From Siphonodentalium dalli (taxonomy: Eukaryota; Mollusca; Scaphopoda; Gadilida; Siphonodentaliidae), in contig CP136069.1 of assembly GCA_032622095.1 (NCBI GenBank), forward strand, positions 109,458,278-109,522,277: a DNA stretch of 64,000 nt, in the 5' to 3' direction. This document shows positions 33,955 to 47,229 of the stretch, piece after piece. The translations under genes and the position numbers were made by a program. The notes under the pieces are model-generated. The model had not been told where the DNA came from and did no database searches. It worked only from the letters and a program-made list of their open reading frames with translations. The stretch's first letter is position 1, and each line of letters opens with the position of its first letter.

Positions 33955-34158
33955 TTAAGATGCGTTAATAGGTTATGCACGGTGCGTACGTACACCTTTC
34001 ACATAATTGCTTTGAACTATCCGTTAACTGTCCATTTAATGCATGCGTTTGACACTCATGCAATACATTTAGCTCCATTTGCTTGTTCAAAATGGATTCA
34101 TCGAAAGATGTAACCTTGTCTGTAGAGTCAATATCCCAAGCAGTTGTGGACCAAGAAG

Positions 34159-34452
34159 ACTTGGTCTACATATATTTGTTTCTAACTGATCTACGAGGAA
34201 GCCCCGATGGGAGAAATGATGACCATGCCAAGGTTGTTCAATTGCATTCTTTCAACCTAGAACATAATTACATTTGCATTAGAATAATGCTGACCAATAT
34301 GTGACACTTGGTCTACATATATTTGGTTCTAACTGATCTATGAGGAAGCCCCGATGGGAGAAATGACGACCACGCCAAAGTTGTTCAATTGCATTCTTTC
34401 AACCTAAAACATAATTACATTTGCATTAGAATAATGCTGACCAATATGTGAC
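34159..34452 (+). repeat. 147-bp tandem duplication
   Basis: 34159-34305 and 34306-34452 are near-identical (ACTTGGTCTACATATATTTG...CTGACCAATATGTGAC), with about six differences. An open frame at 34083-34304 (starting MFKMDSSKD) covers the first copy but resembles nothing I know. Confidence 0.93.
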
Positions 34453-34689
34453 AAAACAAAAAATAATAAAATTAGACCATGCGCGTGTGACATAGGATGT
34501 ATAGGTTCAGTAGCACCATGCCCAAATCAGTGTGACATAAATAAATTACAAAATAAATACAAATATAAGCCAATTTGCAATTTAATACACAAATTCCGCA
34601 AATAAAATATATAGTAATAAAGTTACTGCTAAATGCAGGAAATATATGGCAAATTAATCATAGATTGTCAAACATTAATGAGATATAAA

Positions 34690-35239
34690 CAAAAGGTGTG
34701 CACTAGAGTGCTATAGCATACCCCCACCATGGCAAATTCAACCCGCATTATCCGTACACCCAACAAAAAAGATTTTTAACTTTAAAGAAAAATTCGGACT
34801 AATAATATCGATATGGTGTCACAAGAAGCTTGTACAGAAAAAATTATTCAAATTGGTTAATATTTGTTAAAGTTATTAAGTCGGACAAAATTTTCTAAGT
34901 CAAAATAAGTCGAAAATGAAGTGTAATATTACGAAAAACAGTCTGAGCCAATCCCTAGCCACATCATGTAGAGAGGGTATTGTGAGAAGCATGTATACCA
35001 AAAATTATTGTAATCGGTTCATATTTGTTAAAGTTATTAGCATCATGCGAGAGGCAGTCGTAAGGAGATTGCATAAACAAAATTATTGAAATCGGTTCAT
35101 AGTTGTTCGAGTTATGAGGTCGGACGGACGGACGGATGGACGGAAGGTTCGACACACGGAGGGAGAAAGCGTGATGGACGGACGGACAGACGCAGTCAAT
35201 CCAGTATACACCCCATTTTCTTCGAAAGTGGGGGTATAA
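34690..35239 (+). repeat. Dispersed repeat family E, copy with full 3' end
   Basis: Internal repeats of AAATTATT(G/C)(A/T)AATCGGTTCAT, then GGACGGACGGACGGATGGACGG (35103-35125) and a second GACGGACGGACAGACG run. The terminal hairpin is CCCCATTTTCTTCGAAAGTGGGG ending GTATAAT at 35239. Same ending as at 1008. Confidence 0.8.
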
Positions 35240-38226
35240 TTACATAAAATGAGATATATAAATGCCTGAATGATATGACGATGAAATAAATAAGGATGAG
35301 TGACATGAACAATGGAGTAAAATTAGACCTTGCCATCAAATTGATATGAGGTAATTCAAGATTATTCAAAACATATAAAGTATGAAAGGTCAAAGTACCT
35401 GGGATTGCCAACACGACCCACAGGTAACAGAGATGACTAATAATGACTTACACATTGTCGGGTAAGTTGAAGCAAACGTCAAACTATTAAATTAAATGTC
35501 AAATATATCACAAATCAAATGTTCCAATCAGATAAGTTGCATCCCGCCAAACTCCAGCTACACACAGTTTTACATTTAAAAGTTGGTCTCCTTTAGCAGG
35601 TACCACAATTAAACGTCAAGTATATCACGTCATTATAAACGGCAACCACAAACATATCACTTTTGATACAATATAGTAGAATAATCTAGCCTAAAATGAC
35701 AAAAGACACTTTACAACGCCAACAACTGTAACATGGTAGAGTACCCTATAGTACAGTTCCATGCATGGTAGTATCATGGTATATATCACTTTACCATGGT
35801 AGTACAATGGTTGTATCATGGTATCATGGGAGTCTTACAATTGATCTTGTCCCATGAATTTGTGCATTTCTGGGTATCATGGTGGCTTGGATTATATAAA
35901 TGGTTATATTTTCGAACAAGTTCCATGAGACCGACAGACCATCAGACCGGCCCAAATTTTATCATCTAATATTATGATCATGTGTGGGTGACATTCACTT
36001 GAAACAATACAATGGGTATGGGGACTTGCATGTATGTTAACATTCATATACTGTTGCTTCGCTTCATTTTCATTTATAATGGGGTTTATGATACAAAATA
36101 TATCAATATTTATACAAAATGTAATAAGTCACTTCATTCAAGGGAAAAAATCATGATATTTGTCATTTTGATGTAGTACATCGTTCATTACAACACTATA
36201 CTATCAACTTCTGAAACATATGCCATGCTATATCTATCAAGGTTCCTGTCATTAATATACATCCTAGAACATATATATATATATATCTCACATTCAGATA
36301 ACTTATACTATGACAATAACACCATGCTTACACTTTAGTTCCGAATATAATGTGAAAATGTAGGGAAAAAGTGGAAAATTGAATAGAATTATCTCCCTTC
36401 TACATATAGAGTTAGGGTTTAATATCTCCCTTCATGCGCATTTGGCGATACCCACTTTTTGTTCCATAGTTCCCAGTGATGTAATACATACCGATTGTCA
36501 AGGTAATAAGTTGACCCAATAGTTTGTATTAATTTAATAATACCGGTAAGTCGCATTTTTAGGAAATTCTTCTAATTTTATCATTTTCTCTGACACTGAA
36601 CCAGAAATAGGCTTGGCACTGAAAGAGTTAAAGATCTAACTGACAATACATCAAAACTATGATAATATATAGGAACCTATATATTGGTACCAAACTTACC
36701 ATGGTGGTGGAAGCGGTAAATCTCATATATATGCCCCTATTTCAACCATATTTTAACTGATATCAACCAAGGACCTTTCACACATCAATAAGTCTGGTAA
36801 ATCCAAAGGGTCAGTTTTAGGAGTTGAAGTGAATACAATGAAAGGAAAAGTGTTAAATTTGAATCTCAGCTCCTTTTTGACTAGTCAGCCATCTAAAGCG
36901 AAGTAATATTCACCCTGAGGTAGTTATTTATTAAAGCAAGACTGTGTGATAAAATAATTACTTCAAAATATTTAAAAAAAATTTAGTATCTTTATTTACA
37001 TATTAACTTCAAGATACAAAAACATATAGCAATGCGTTCACAAAGTATATTGACACATGTGTTAACATGATAATATCATTCAGAAGTATAAATCATAAAT
37101 ATAAAGCAGAGGTTGGGTGGATGGTGGGAGGGGGTGCTCATTTGTTTTCACAATAAATACGTATATGTGGTATGCTCTTTTAACAGTTAACTTAGTGAAC
37201 TATTCTCATGCGTTGCCTCTAATGACATGAAGTAAAATAAATCAAGAAGTAAGCTGAAGTAAATAGTATTTGTACAGTTAGATTGATAGATAAATAGATA
37301 GATAAATGTATTACTCTTTTCACTGTATCATGTTCTTTTTGTATGCAAACAAAAATCTAGCGGTAGACATTGGCTCATTTGTACACTATTCATATGATTT
37401 AATACTACATTTCGTTGACTGCTTTCATAACTGGATACCACTCATAGTCGAATTCGTGGATATGATCGTTGTCAAGAGCTATAATAAATAGTGACGCATA
37501 CGGTCTCTCGTACTTCTCTGAAACTTTAATTGATTTCGATTAAAATTCCTAATTTTTAAGAAACATGTGCATCCAATCAGATTAGAGCTTATGCAATTGA
37601 AGGAAAGGAGTTACCACAAATAGTTGGCAAGTGAAATGTCTGAGGATTTTGGTGTCTTTTTATCAGAAAAACACAGAAAGTGGTGAAATCTGCGACAATC
37701 GTAAAATGAATTGCTAAAATAATTGAAATTAAAATAGTAGACAATGATTTGCAGCCCATACAACAACGTAGTTGGCAGTGAAATTGCTTGAGGCTGCCAA
37801 CTTGACTCAATTTAGAATGCGGAAATGAGCAGAACACAGCGTTTATCCATTCCCCATAGTAAGCTGAATATCCAGTTGTGCCGGACCGGTCCACCAACTA
37901 ATGTCATGGGTGAGTATTTTGGCCAGTGTTCGCATGATCTCGAAGAACCTCGATCGAGGTTTTTTACACAAATCTTGGTTTAGTACATCGAATTTGGGTT
38001 TTCCCTGACCTGTTCAAATTCAATGAAGTTTACTCTTGAAGTCTCTTCTGACTTGACTCCAGACAAGACTTAGTCAGGTTAGTGTAGACTCACAGTCCCT
38101 AGGAATCACTGTCCATGTAATATTCAACTTGATTAAAATATAATAAAATAAATATATTACCTCTACTACATAGAGAGAACTACCAGTTAGGTAACTTCAG
38201 ATGTGTGTGTGATGTTGTTATTATGC
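35240..38226. other. Unassigned AT-rich intron sequence
   Basis: No gene seen. Notable only for a run of CATGGTA repeats at 35755-35830 and an AT dinucleotide run at 36273. Confidence 0.5.
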
Positions 38227-39330
38227 ATACCCACAGTGGATCAACGGACACGAACCAAAACCGGAAGTCGTAGATTTCGAGGTGGAGAAATATCAGTCGA
38301 CAAATATTTGTTGACATTTTTTGACGTTTTTTTGGGAAAATAAACGCTTGGATAGCATATCTGACCAACTGCAGGTGAGCGAATATTTCTTCGCTAATGT
38401 TCGGACACCGACGATCAATTTAAGTCAGTTGTCATTGTTTGATCGCGGAAAAAATGTCATTTAATCATCGCCGCGAAACGATTTCTTCCCCAAAATATCC
38501 CAGAAAATCATACTTTTCACATTCATCGCAGATAGCTGTCGCAACAACCTATATACCAACCGAAAGGCCTGTTTTCCCCCCACAAATGCAGATTTTTAGG
38601 ATTTTCACGGACTATCTCAAAATTCCAAATTTCATCTTTTGATGCAGGTACCCACCTCGAAAATAATGTCTGGTTAGTCCTGTACACCCCGGAATTTAGT
38701 TGCAATCCACCAGACCCGGCGGACAGTTTTTGTTGTTCAATCAAGAGTCGAAATGGATTAGTTGGTTGGCTGCCTTTCGTTAACAGTGGCACGTTTTTGG
38801 CCAACTGCTTTTCTGTTGCAACTATATTATACTGATCAAGTTTAGTTACTGAGTACAGTTTGCAATTTGTTCTCATAACATTCGTTCAGATCGTGTAAGG
38901 TCATTAACCAAAGAATTATTTATGGAAATATTGTTAGAAAAAGAATATTACAATGCCCTCCATGACCAAGGCCGTAGCAACAGGATTGTTTTGATGGTGG
39001 GGGTGTTGATGTATTTTCCAATAGTTTGATATTTCAGCCAGTATATAGCGTGAAATTTGATACTTAAAAAAAAATTAAAATTCGATTAATTTAAGAAAAA
39101 ACAAATCGGGACCCATGGCTGTTCTTTTTCGTTATGGACACTTTCGGGACCCACCACCCGAGTTTTGATTACGATTGTATAAAGTTTTCACTACATTTTT
39201 CGGGTATATATATACCCCTTTATTTTTATGTTTTAAACTACAGGCACCCACCCATATTTCGGAGAATTTTCGCTAATATTACATATTATAGCATAGCCAT
39301 CAAATATGCAGATGTTTATTTCCATTGCTA

Positions 39331-40199
39331 TGGGAGGCCAAATTCACATTTCATAATTAATTGCAGTTAAGCAATAGCACTTAAGCATAATTATTTGCGA
39401 TTAAGCACAATTCATGGTTATATGTAACTATGTACCCTGTTGAATAAATAGGTGTATCTATAACTAAACCTGAACTCATATTGACATATCACCTCCTTGT
39501 TTTCATTGCTTTGGATAGTTGGGATTGTGAACTAGCCTAAATTCTTTATCAAAATCGGTGACTCGCGATAGAATTACCTTTTGTTTTAGTCGAGTCGAGT
39601 CGAGGAACCAACCCATCAAAGCTCAAGTGTGATCAGATATCGATTATTGAAATTTTTTATTTCAATTGATTGCTGCCCAGAAACACGCCATCAAAAGGGT
39701 GGTTTCGGTCAAAATTGCGGATGAAGATGGATAACTCTAAAACAAGTGGTAATACGGTAAAATTTCGTGATACTTTAGTAATTATACGGCCATATTTTGT
39801 TGAACAAAATGTTTATAAATCACACGTTTTTGGGAAATTTGGTACCATAGCTGACAGTGGTCAGCATTATTTTTTGCAGTTAATCGATTCTGATAACTAA
39901 AGCTTCTTTTGAAGAAATATTGTTGTTGTTGTTGTATCTTTATAATATGGGTCTTTCTGATCGGATTGAGGACCTTTAGTTTAAATTAGCCAAATGCAGA
40001 TACACCCGGTCATGCTAATAGTTAGGTTATATGGATAGTTACACTTACTGTCAAGCAACTCATAGCGCTTAATCGCAATTAATTGCACTTAAGCGCAATT
40101 CATTTCAATTATGCGCAAATGCCATATGTGTGCTTCAGCGCGATATGTGGTATTTGCGCTTAAGCGCAATTCATTATTAAATGTGAATTTGACCTCCCA
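39331..40199. mobile_element. 869-bp TA-flanked MITE with GCTTAAGCGCAATT subterminal repeats
   Basis: The ends are TGGGAGGCCAAATTCACATT and, reverse complemented, TGGGAGGTCAAATTCACATT, flanked by TA (39329-39330 and 40200-40201). Both subterminal regions carry repeated GCNNTTAAGCGCAATT-like palindromic units (39363-39415 and 40065-40175). Fits a Tc1/mariner-type nonautonomous element. The open frame at 39670-39900 has no recognisable similarity. Confidence 0.88.
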
Positions 40200-40571
40200 T
40201 ACAGTTAATGTTTTGTCTATATATATGAACGAGTAGGATCTGCCTGCATGTCTTCTGTCCGTTTAAATTTGAATATATGCGCGACCATTTGCGTTAAAAA
40301 CTTCCCAACCAAATTGTCTAGTGTGTGAATCAATGTGGAAACAATTAATTATGGCGCGATTTGAATAAACAGGACAAAAATCAGTTGCCTATATATTTAC
40401 AAAAGTAACTTGCATCTGGTCCAACATTCAGTTGTACGCTATAGATTGGAATTTTACCCGCTATATACATGTAGGAAACACAACACTTCTACATCAATGG
40501 ACAGCCAAGGTGGGATTAAGAATACAACAACTCGAAAGAACACTGGTGTTTCCTGATGATGTTTCTATTCT

Positions 40572-40781
40572 CTATATCAACCGAGAGTGCCAATATTTCG
40601 TATAGTATATATTGTATAGTATAGTATTGTATAGTATTTTATTATAAATAATTTTTATATTTTTTATTTTCAATAATTTTATTTTCAAACATTCATTCGG
40701 GTGTTGTAAAATCCCATCGTCGATTGCCTCAGCGAAGCCGCCAGCCTTTGCCTCACAGTGGTTACATATGAAGGCAGGCAT
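40572..40781 (-). other. Short open frame with a CxxC...H start inside the Transib-like element
   Basis: Reads MPAFICNHCEAKAGG...ILQHPNECLKIK, a possible C2H2-type N-terminus, then becomes low-complexity Ile/Lys-rich. It could be the remnant of an element-encoded protein's first exon. Function unknown; it may be chance. Confidence 0.3.
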
Positions 40782-42239
40782 GCGATCCTCTCGTCAGTAG
40801 CGCCTGGAATTATAAAATAATATCGCTTAGTGGACTTGAACTTAAGCTAATATTAGTAACAGATATGGCTGTACACCCCTCCGACAGTATGTTTAGTCCC
40901 CTCCTCATTATTGTTTTAACCATTGCTGAATATTGAAAACAATAATTTTCTAAGTCGAAAAATGTCATATATAACTCCACACAAACAAGTCTGACATATT
41001 TCATAATCATAGGTTCGCATGTTCCCATGGTACTAAATATATATATGCTAAGCATAAACAAACAAATGACCGCAAAACTTAGGAATATAAACTCGGAAAA
41101 TTGCATCCACGAAAGGACGAACAAGCTGCTTCCTGTATAACCCCACAACTCGCTGCGAGTGTATACTCAAATATAAATGTAAAAATCGGCACACCGCTGC
41201 ATTTTTCTGAAAAAAGTTGGATGTAAATAAAAAAAAAATTTGTCGGCCTTACGAGAGTGATGACAAGTCAGAGTTAACAATATGACATACATCAAAAGTT
41301 ATATGTTTACCAAACATGTACTTCGTAGTTGGATTTCAGTACAGGTTACAGTTCAGTTATATATATAAGTCACTGTCTGGATGTTATGTTGTACCAGGAG
41401 ACATATACAACATAATGAACACCCAGAACCATTGTGGCCACGCAACAGTCAAATGAAACGCCCATCCTCTGCGGCAAAATTGCTTTTTAGACCAGAAATT
41501 GAAGATGACAGACTTCAGCAAAATCACGACTAAGCGGACAGATTTTTTACAACTAATGATTAATTTTTTCGGGACTAACCGGACAGTATTTTCGAGGTGG
41601 GTACCTGCATCAAAAGATGAAATTTGGAATTTTGAGACAGTCCGTGAAAATACTAAAAATATGCATTTGTGGGGGGGAAACAGGCCTTTCGATTGGTAAA
41701 AAGGTTGTTGCGACAGCTGTCTGCGATGAATGTGAAAAGTATGATTTTCTGGGATATTTTGGGGAAGAAATCGTCTCGCGACGACGATTAAATGACATTT
41801 TTTCCGCGATCGAACAATGACAACTGACTTAAATTGATCGTCGGTGTCCGAACATTAGCGAAGAAATATTCACTCACCTTCAGTTGGTCAGATATGCTAT
41901 CCAAGCGTTTATTTTCCCCAAAAAAACGTCAAAAATTGTCAACAAATATTTGTCGACTGATATTTCTCCACCTCGAAATCTACGACTTCCGGTTTTGGTT
42001 CGTGTCCGTTGATCCACTGTGATACCATCATCAGATTGGCTGAAGACCACCCACTGTGATCTATCACTAAAACGAAAAATGCAATTACCTCTCCACAATA
42101 CACATGTGGCAATGAAGTTAATTGCTCTTAATGCGCTCGTTGGGTCAGATAAACTCTACCTTGTCCGAGTTGTACATAAATCGTAATTTTTCATCCATAT
42201 ATTCACATTTTGTGAAGCGCCGGCTATCTTTCAGTGACG

Positions 42240-43605
42240 TAATTTTACAACAAGACAGTCAAAGACTGTGGGGTCGCTCACCAGACTGCAAAGACTGATG
42301 AGACTGGGACTCTGGAGACCACAATAGTCAGAACTTTTCATAAGCACTTTGAAAAAAGTAGATCTAAACACGATATGTGGCTAGAGAGGCTTCAGTAGTG
42401 TACAGTGGGTAATTTCAAGGTGAATATCCACCATGAAATTGCCCACTGTTCACTACTGATCACCCCCCTCCTCCAGCTCAACAAGTCCCCTCCCGACCAG
42501 GCTCCAGACTCCCAAGTCTTGGGTTGGAATTTCACAACCGACATCTCAAACTTTCTCAATTTTTGGAAATTTACAATCTCACAAGCACCTTTTTATAAAA
42601 CCATTTAGACATGTTTGAAGCCCATTTATCCATGGACCCAAAACACCATACATGTATGTCAGATTAATCAGTTAGGTAGTTCCAAGGAAGATGTTTTAAT
42701 GAATTTGGTATTTCAAAGATTTTTTAAACACAAAATAGATGTTAACAAATCTGAATATCAGTCACTAAAGGATCATCCATACTATATGTAAGCTAAATAG
42801 TCCAACCTCTCTTGAGAAGACAATTTAAGAATGACTATAGAGACATACAGTTATGTCCCTGGTCCCACCCTATTTAACCTGGTGACCACATCTGAATAAA
42901 TTTCAATACCAGACACCAAAGAACCCTTCATACTAAATATCAGCAAAATAGACCTGTTAACATTTGTGGCGATTTCGGTCGAACAGTTTAACCCGAAGTA
43001 GGAAAATGTGGGCTGTTACTGGTTGAAAAATCAAATCTACAGCCTCATTGCCTCCACCCAGGCAGCTTAGAAATCAATAGGAATCTATATATTATTATAC
43101 CAGTATCAAACAGCATGCATACAGGTAGGGTGGGTGGTTGAGAGTTAAATCTCTTATCTCTGCCCTTATTTGAACAAATGTGAATCCCCATCTATGAGAT
43201 CTATTCATCTAGAAATTTCAAACGGTAGATTTTAAGAGTTGAAGAAAACTGATTTTCCTCAAAAGTTTCCTAAAAATGACCTCACGTGTACAAATCTGAA
43301 CCCCACTCACCAAAGGACCCTCCATACCAAAAGCTAAATAGGCCTGATGGTTTCTGAAGAATTACTATGGAGGGAAAGAGTTATGGCCCTGGCTTCTCAC
43401 CTATATGACCTGATGAACTCATTTGAACAAATCTGAATGTGAGTCAAAATATATAAACCATTTCGGTCTTTAATATGAAGAAGAACAAAATTGTGGACGG
43501 ATGGAAACATCCCAACAGAGGGATGGACGGGAGGACATACTGACAGACAAAATCAATCCAATATACCCCCCCCCCCAAGTTTTCTTTGCAAATCAGGGTA
43601 TAATG
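42240..43605 (+). repeat. Family A copy with an E-type end
   Basis: Begins ACAAGACAGTCAAAGACTGTG and GGGGTCGCTCACCAGACTGC, shared with 55455-55640. An internal palindrome CAGTGGG(T)AATTTCA...TGAAATTGCCCACTG lies at 42402-42450. A monomers follow (TTTGAACAAATCTGAA...) near 42740, 42880, 43270 and 43420. Then GGACGGATGG (43496) and a CCCCCC...GGGTATAAT end at 43560-43605. Confidence 0.72.
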
Positions 43606-45376
43606 AGTACAACTGGATAGGTGGTGGTTAAGAATATAATAGTGGAACAGCCAAGCCTGAATATAGTGTCTGACTTTTGCAGAATGAGGTCACTAAAGGG
43701 TGAATTTAGTGCTGCAATCCTGTAAGCAGTCCTTCCCAGGAGACGGGAGTGATTGCTCTCGCACCCGTATGCACTCGTAATTTTCAATTCACGAGGTGCT
43801 AAAATTCGCACCCGTCCTTCTTCACAATATACTAATGGAGACTGTAATTGTTGGTTCAATGTTGAACTATTTTAAGGTTTATTTAGATGATTTACCATCT
43901 CAGTGCAACTATGGCATATTAAAGTGTAACTAGACATAGGTCTATTCCACAATGACTTTTTGTTTGAGCAAAAACCCATCTTACATGTACAATTATAGTA
44001 TGGGTGCCATACTACACCCGTCTTCTGCATTACGGGAGCAAATAAATGCTCTCGCTGTGTTTTCCTCATGGGCTAGCATCACCAAATTCACCATCTGTGG
44101 ACCTCATTATGCTTAGGCCTCAACTGCCATGGGAGACATAGGAACAGATTGAAGTTGTCCAGTTAATTGGTGATGTGCACCCATTGGGCACTTCAATTAT
44201 CAATTTTATCTTCTGACAGCAAATTAGGGAATATAGAAACTGAACAGAAGGGAAAAAGTAAGTAGAAATGTCAATTTAAGACCTGTATACTTCCCTGAAG
44301 ATGAGTACTAAGCAGAATGAGGTCCCTGGAGAGTGTATTTGGTGATGCTAGCCTACTGTGCAGAGTAGAATCACTAAATTAACCCTCTGGGGACCTCATT
44401 CTGCAAATGTCAGACATACAGCATTTTGTTTTGATATGATATGTTAATGATACACACAGAGCATGACTGTTTACACCTACCTGTCAGCCAGCTAGATAAC
44501 ATCTGAATTGATGACTGTTATTAACTCTTTCTGTCTGGGGCTAATACCATACTTTATGGATGTTACAAGGTGTCAGTTTTTCTAATTAATTTTGTCTTGA
44601 CTGCAGTGGTTGCAGGGCGGCGCAGATTAGGGGGGGGGGTGGTAGTGGGGACAGGGGTGTAGAGGGGTGAGGAGGGAAAGGGGTGGAATGGGGTGTTTTG
44701 TGTCTAAAAAAATACAAAAAATCAGGGGTTAAAATGAAAAAAATATTTTTGTATTGGTTCATTTTGAATTGTGATTTGTTTTTTGAATTGAGCAAGGATT
44801 TAAATTTAAAAATATTAAAAAAAATAAAAAAATTTTAAGTTATGTTCCTGACACGGCCCCTATTTGACACACTGACCCCATTTGAACAAATCTGAACCCC
44901 AGTCACACAAGGACCCACCATACAAAATATTAGCTAAATCGGCCTGATGATTCTGGAGAAGAAGTCATTCTAATAATTACTAGGGAGAATAGAGTTATGT
45001 CCCTGATTCTGCCCCTATTTGACCCAGTGACCCCATTTGAACAAATCTGACCCCCAGTCACTCAAGGACCTTCCATACCAAATATAAGCTAAATAGGCCT
45101 GATGGTTCTTGAAAAGAAGTTGTTTTAAGAATTACTATGGCGGGAAAGAGTTATGGCCCTAGATTCGCAACTATTTGACTCAGTGACCTTATTTTAACAA
45201 ATCTGAGTCTGAGTCAAGCAGGGAACATCCACACCAAATATGAACTCATTTGGCCTTATGATACTGGAGAAGAAGATGATTGTTGACGGACGGACGGACA
45301 GACGGACAGACGGACGGACGGACGAGGAGTGATGACTATAGCTTCACCGGAGACTTCGTCTCAGGTGAGCTAAAAA
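43606..45376 (+). repeat. Families D and A joined, copy 2
   Basis: D phrases at 43640-43720 and 44100-44420 include the recurrent AGAATGAGGTCC/GGACCTCATTCT hairpin at 44308-44404. A monomers start near 44838, 44996 and 45140. A GACGGACGGACAGACGGACA run is at 45285-45325. The terminal palindrome GGAGAC-TTC-GTCTCAGGTGAGCTAA ends near 45373. Confidence 0.82.
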
Positions 45377-47226
45377 CAGGACATTATTGAACGAGTTCCC
45401 TATTACACATTCCTTAATGCAAATTCGCAATCAAACTCCAGCGCGAGTTATCTCACATCGCTCCACTGAGATACGGAGCTGGGGAAAAATTTGCAAACAC
45501 CGGTCCAAAAATATACTTTCATATCGCAAGGTACTGACAACCCCTACTTGAACAAAAATATATATATTAGTTTGAGATGGTCATTCCTACATCATCTAGT
45601 TATGCGAAGGAGTTAAAATTTGTAGTTAGTAGTGTAAAAGTAGAGCCAGTTTCAACACATCCGGATTATCACCGGTTGGCTATACGCGACCGAACTATTT
45701 ATAGACTGGGTGGTTTTCTCCGAAATGCTGAGGAATCACCGACAGTTAGACTTGAATGAATATTCGAGGAACTAACAGAAATTTTCTGGTACCGGTAAGT
45801 GGGGAAAGATAGAAACAATCTGAATACACTAACGTTTCAAGAAAAAAATACGGAATATAATTATATAAAATCAGAATGTGCGAATGTTTGTGTGGCATAA
45901 AAATTTTTACTCTGTAATTTCGTTCAAATCATCTGCCAATGAAAATCCAGATCACAAAATTTTTTGTTGCCCAACTGGTCTTTATATTAGTATAATAATA
46001 TAATATAGTATATTGATTTAATATTATTTAATATTCACAACCCAAAGGTTGTTTTACGATTCGTAAGCGACGCAAGTATAGTTGTGGCGTCACTAATTTC
46101 TATACTCTATCAACCTCAAAATTATTTTTTTTACATCCGGGCGATTCGGACCTATGGGGCCTTTATGGTGGCTGCCATGTTGGAATAACCTTGACAAATT
46201 AACAAGACGAATTTATTTTTCTTCTTCGATCAGCCTCCCCATAGCAACACTGTTAAATTTGAAAAACAAAATCAACCTTATTCAAAATTAAATGATTGAA
46301 GTGGATTTAGTTGACATAGGCGCATAGCATTCGGCAACTTCGTCAGATTCCGAACCGTTTCAGTTTCGGAAATTATGTCCCCTGACCCATAGCAATGTTG
46401 CGATTGGTGACGTAATTTTCGTTACAAAATGGGTGCGCCCAGGTGCAAGAAGTTATCAACGAGTGCATATTCGAAATTCTCCATTGTTGTTGTTCTTGTG
46501 CTGAATTTTAATGGTATAAGCCAATCGATTGGGCATACATTGTGTGTGAAGCCTCCGGACTTGGTTGAACAGTGGAAGTGAAACTCAGTCGGTCGGAAAG
46601 AAACTGAATGATGAATCATTGAATCTGTGACTGAAAAAATATGAAAATCAAAAAGATGGTCAGTGGGAGACAGTGGAGTGGACTGTGGACGTTGGACTGG
46701 TCTGTGGTCACCACGGTGATTTGACTTGTTCTGTTAAATTTTAAGTATGTTTTCACCTGGACTGGTTAGAGTTGCAAGCGGCAAATTGTTGATGTTCCGT
46801 CTACTTCTCTAAATTTAATTGTTAATAGTTGACACTGTCACAGTGTCAGGTCAAGGAAATCAGAAAATGGACATTTTAGAGCTGACTGATTTACTTATTT
46901 ACTACTAGTACTACTACTAGTCTATTATTATTAGGATTGTATTAGTGATTAAAGATTAGTAAATTTAGTTAAAAACGACTTCTGGCTCAGCCTCATCCAC
47001 TCACTGTGAGTGTGACTCGGGTCAAAATACAATTCTAGCCAGCTACAGAGCAGTCGACACACATTTGTGACAAACATGTGAAGCCCAGTGAATTGGTGAC
47101 TGACAAAGTGAGTCAATTAACTTGGTGAGTGAAGGAAAAGAAGGACATGCACCTCCCATTCAGCATTTTCACATATTAAATATTTCATGATTTTAACACT
47201 GTGTTCTCGGTTTAAACCTTAATCAT
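45377..47226. other. Unassigned sequence
   Basis: No recognisable gene. The frame 45577-45759 (60 codons) is followed by a donor-like CCGGTAAGT at 45793 but crosses a stop first and resembles nothing known. A CTACTAGTACTACTACTAG run lies at 46901. Confidence 0.45.
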
Positions 47227-47229
47227 TAA

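Larger units (their letters stand above)
38232..42021. mobile_element. 3790-bp Transib/RAG-like element with 449-bp inverted arms
   Basis: Arms 38232-38680 and 41573-42021 are long, highly similar reverse complements. Each outer end begins CACAGTG, then a 15-bp spacer, then ACCAAAACC. It is flanked by ATACC at 38227-38231 and ATACC at 42022-42026, a 5-bp target duplication. Transib and RAG-like transposons are known for 5-bp duplications and CAC-starting, RSS-like termini (RSS heptamer CACAGTG, nonamer ACAAAAACC). The interior has no recognisable transposase, so it would be nonautonomous. A TA-flanked MITE (39331-40199) sits inside. Arms of this length are unusual for Transib, so another superfamily with 5-bp duplications remains possible. 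The open frames in the arms are mirrored artefacts. Confidence 0.8.

Noticed and set aside
34083-34304. Open frame MFKMDSSKD... as a possible host exon
   Set aside because: No recognisable similarity, no convincing donor, and most of it lies in a 147-bp tandem duplication.
38439-41820. Paired open frames with the same peptides at 38.2-38.9 kb and 41.5-42.0 kb
   Set aside because: They arise because the 449-bp arms are inverted copies; no frame matches a transposase.
45577-45759. 60-codon frame near a donor-like GTAAGT
   Set aside because: A stop precedes the donor and no similarity is recognisable.
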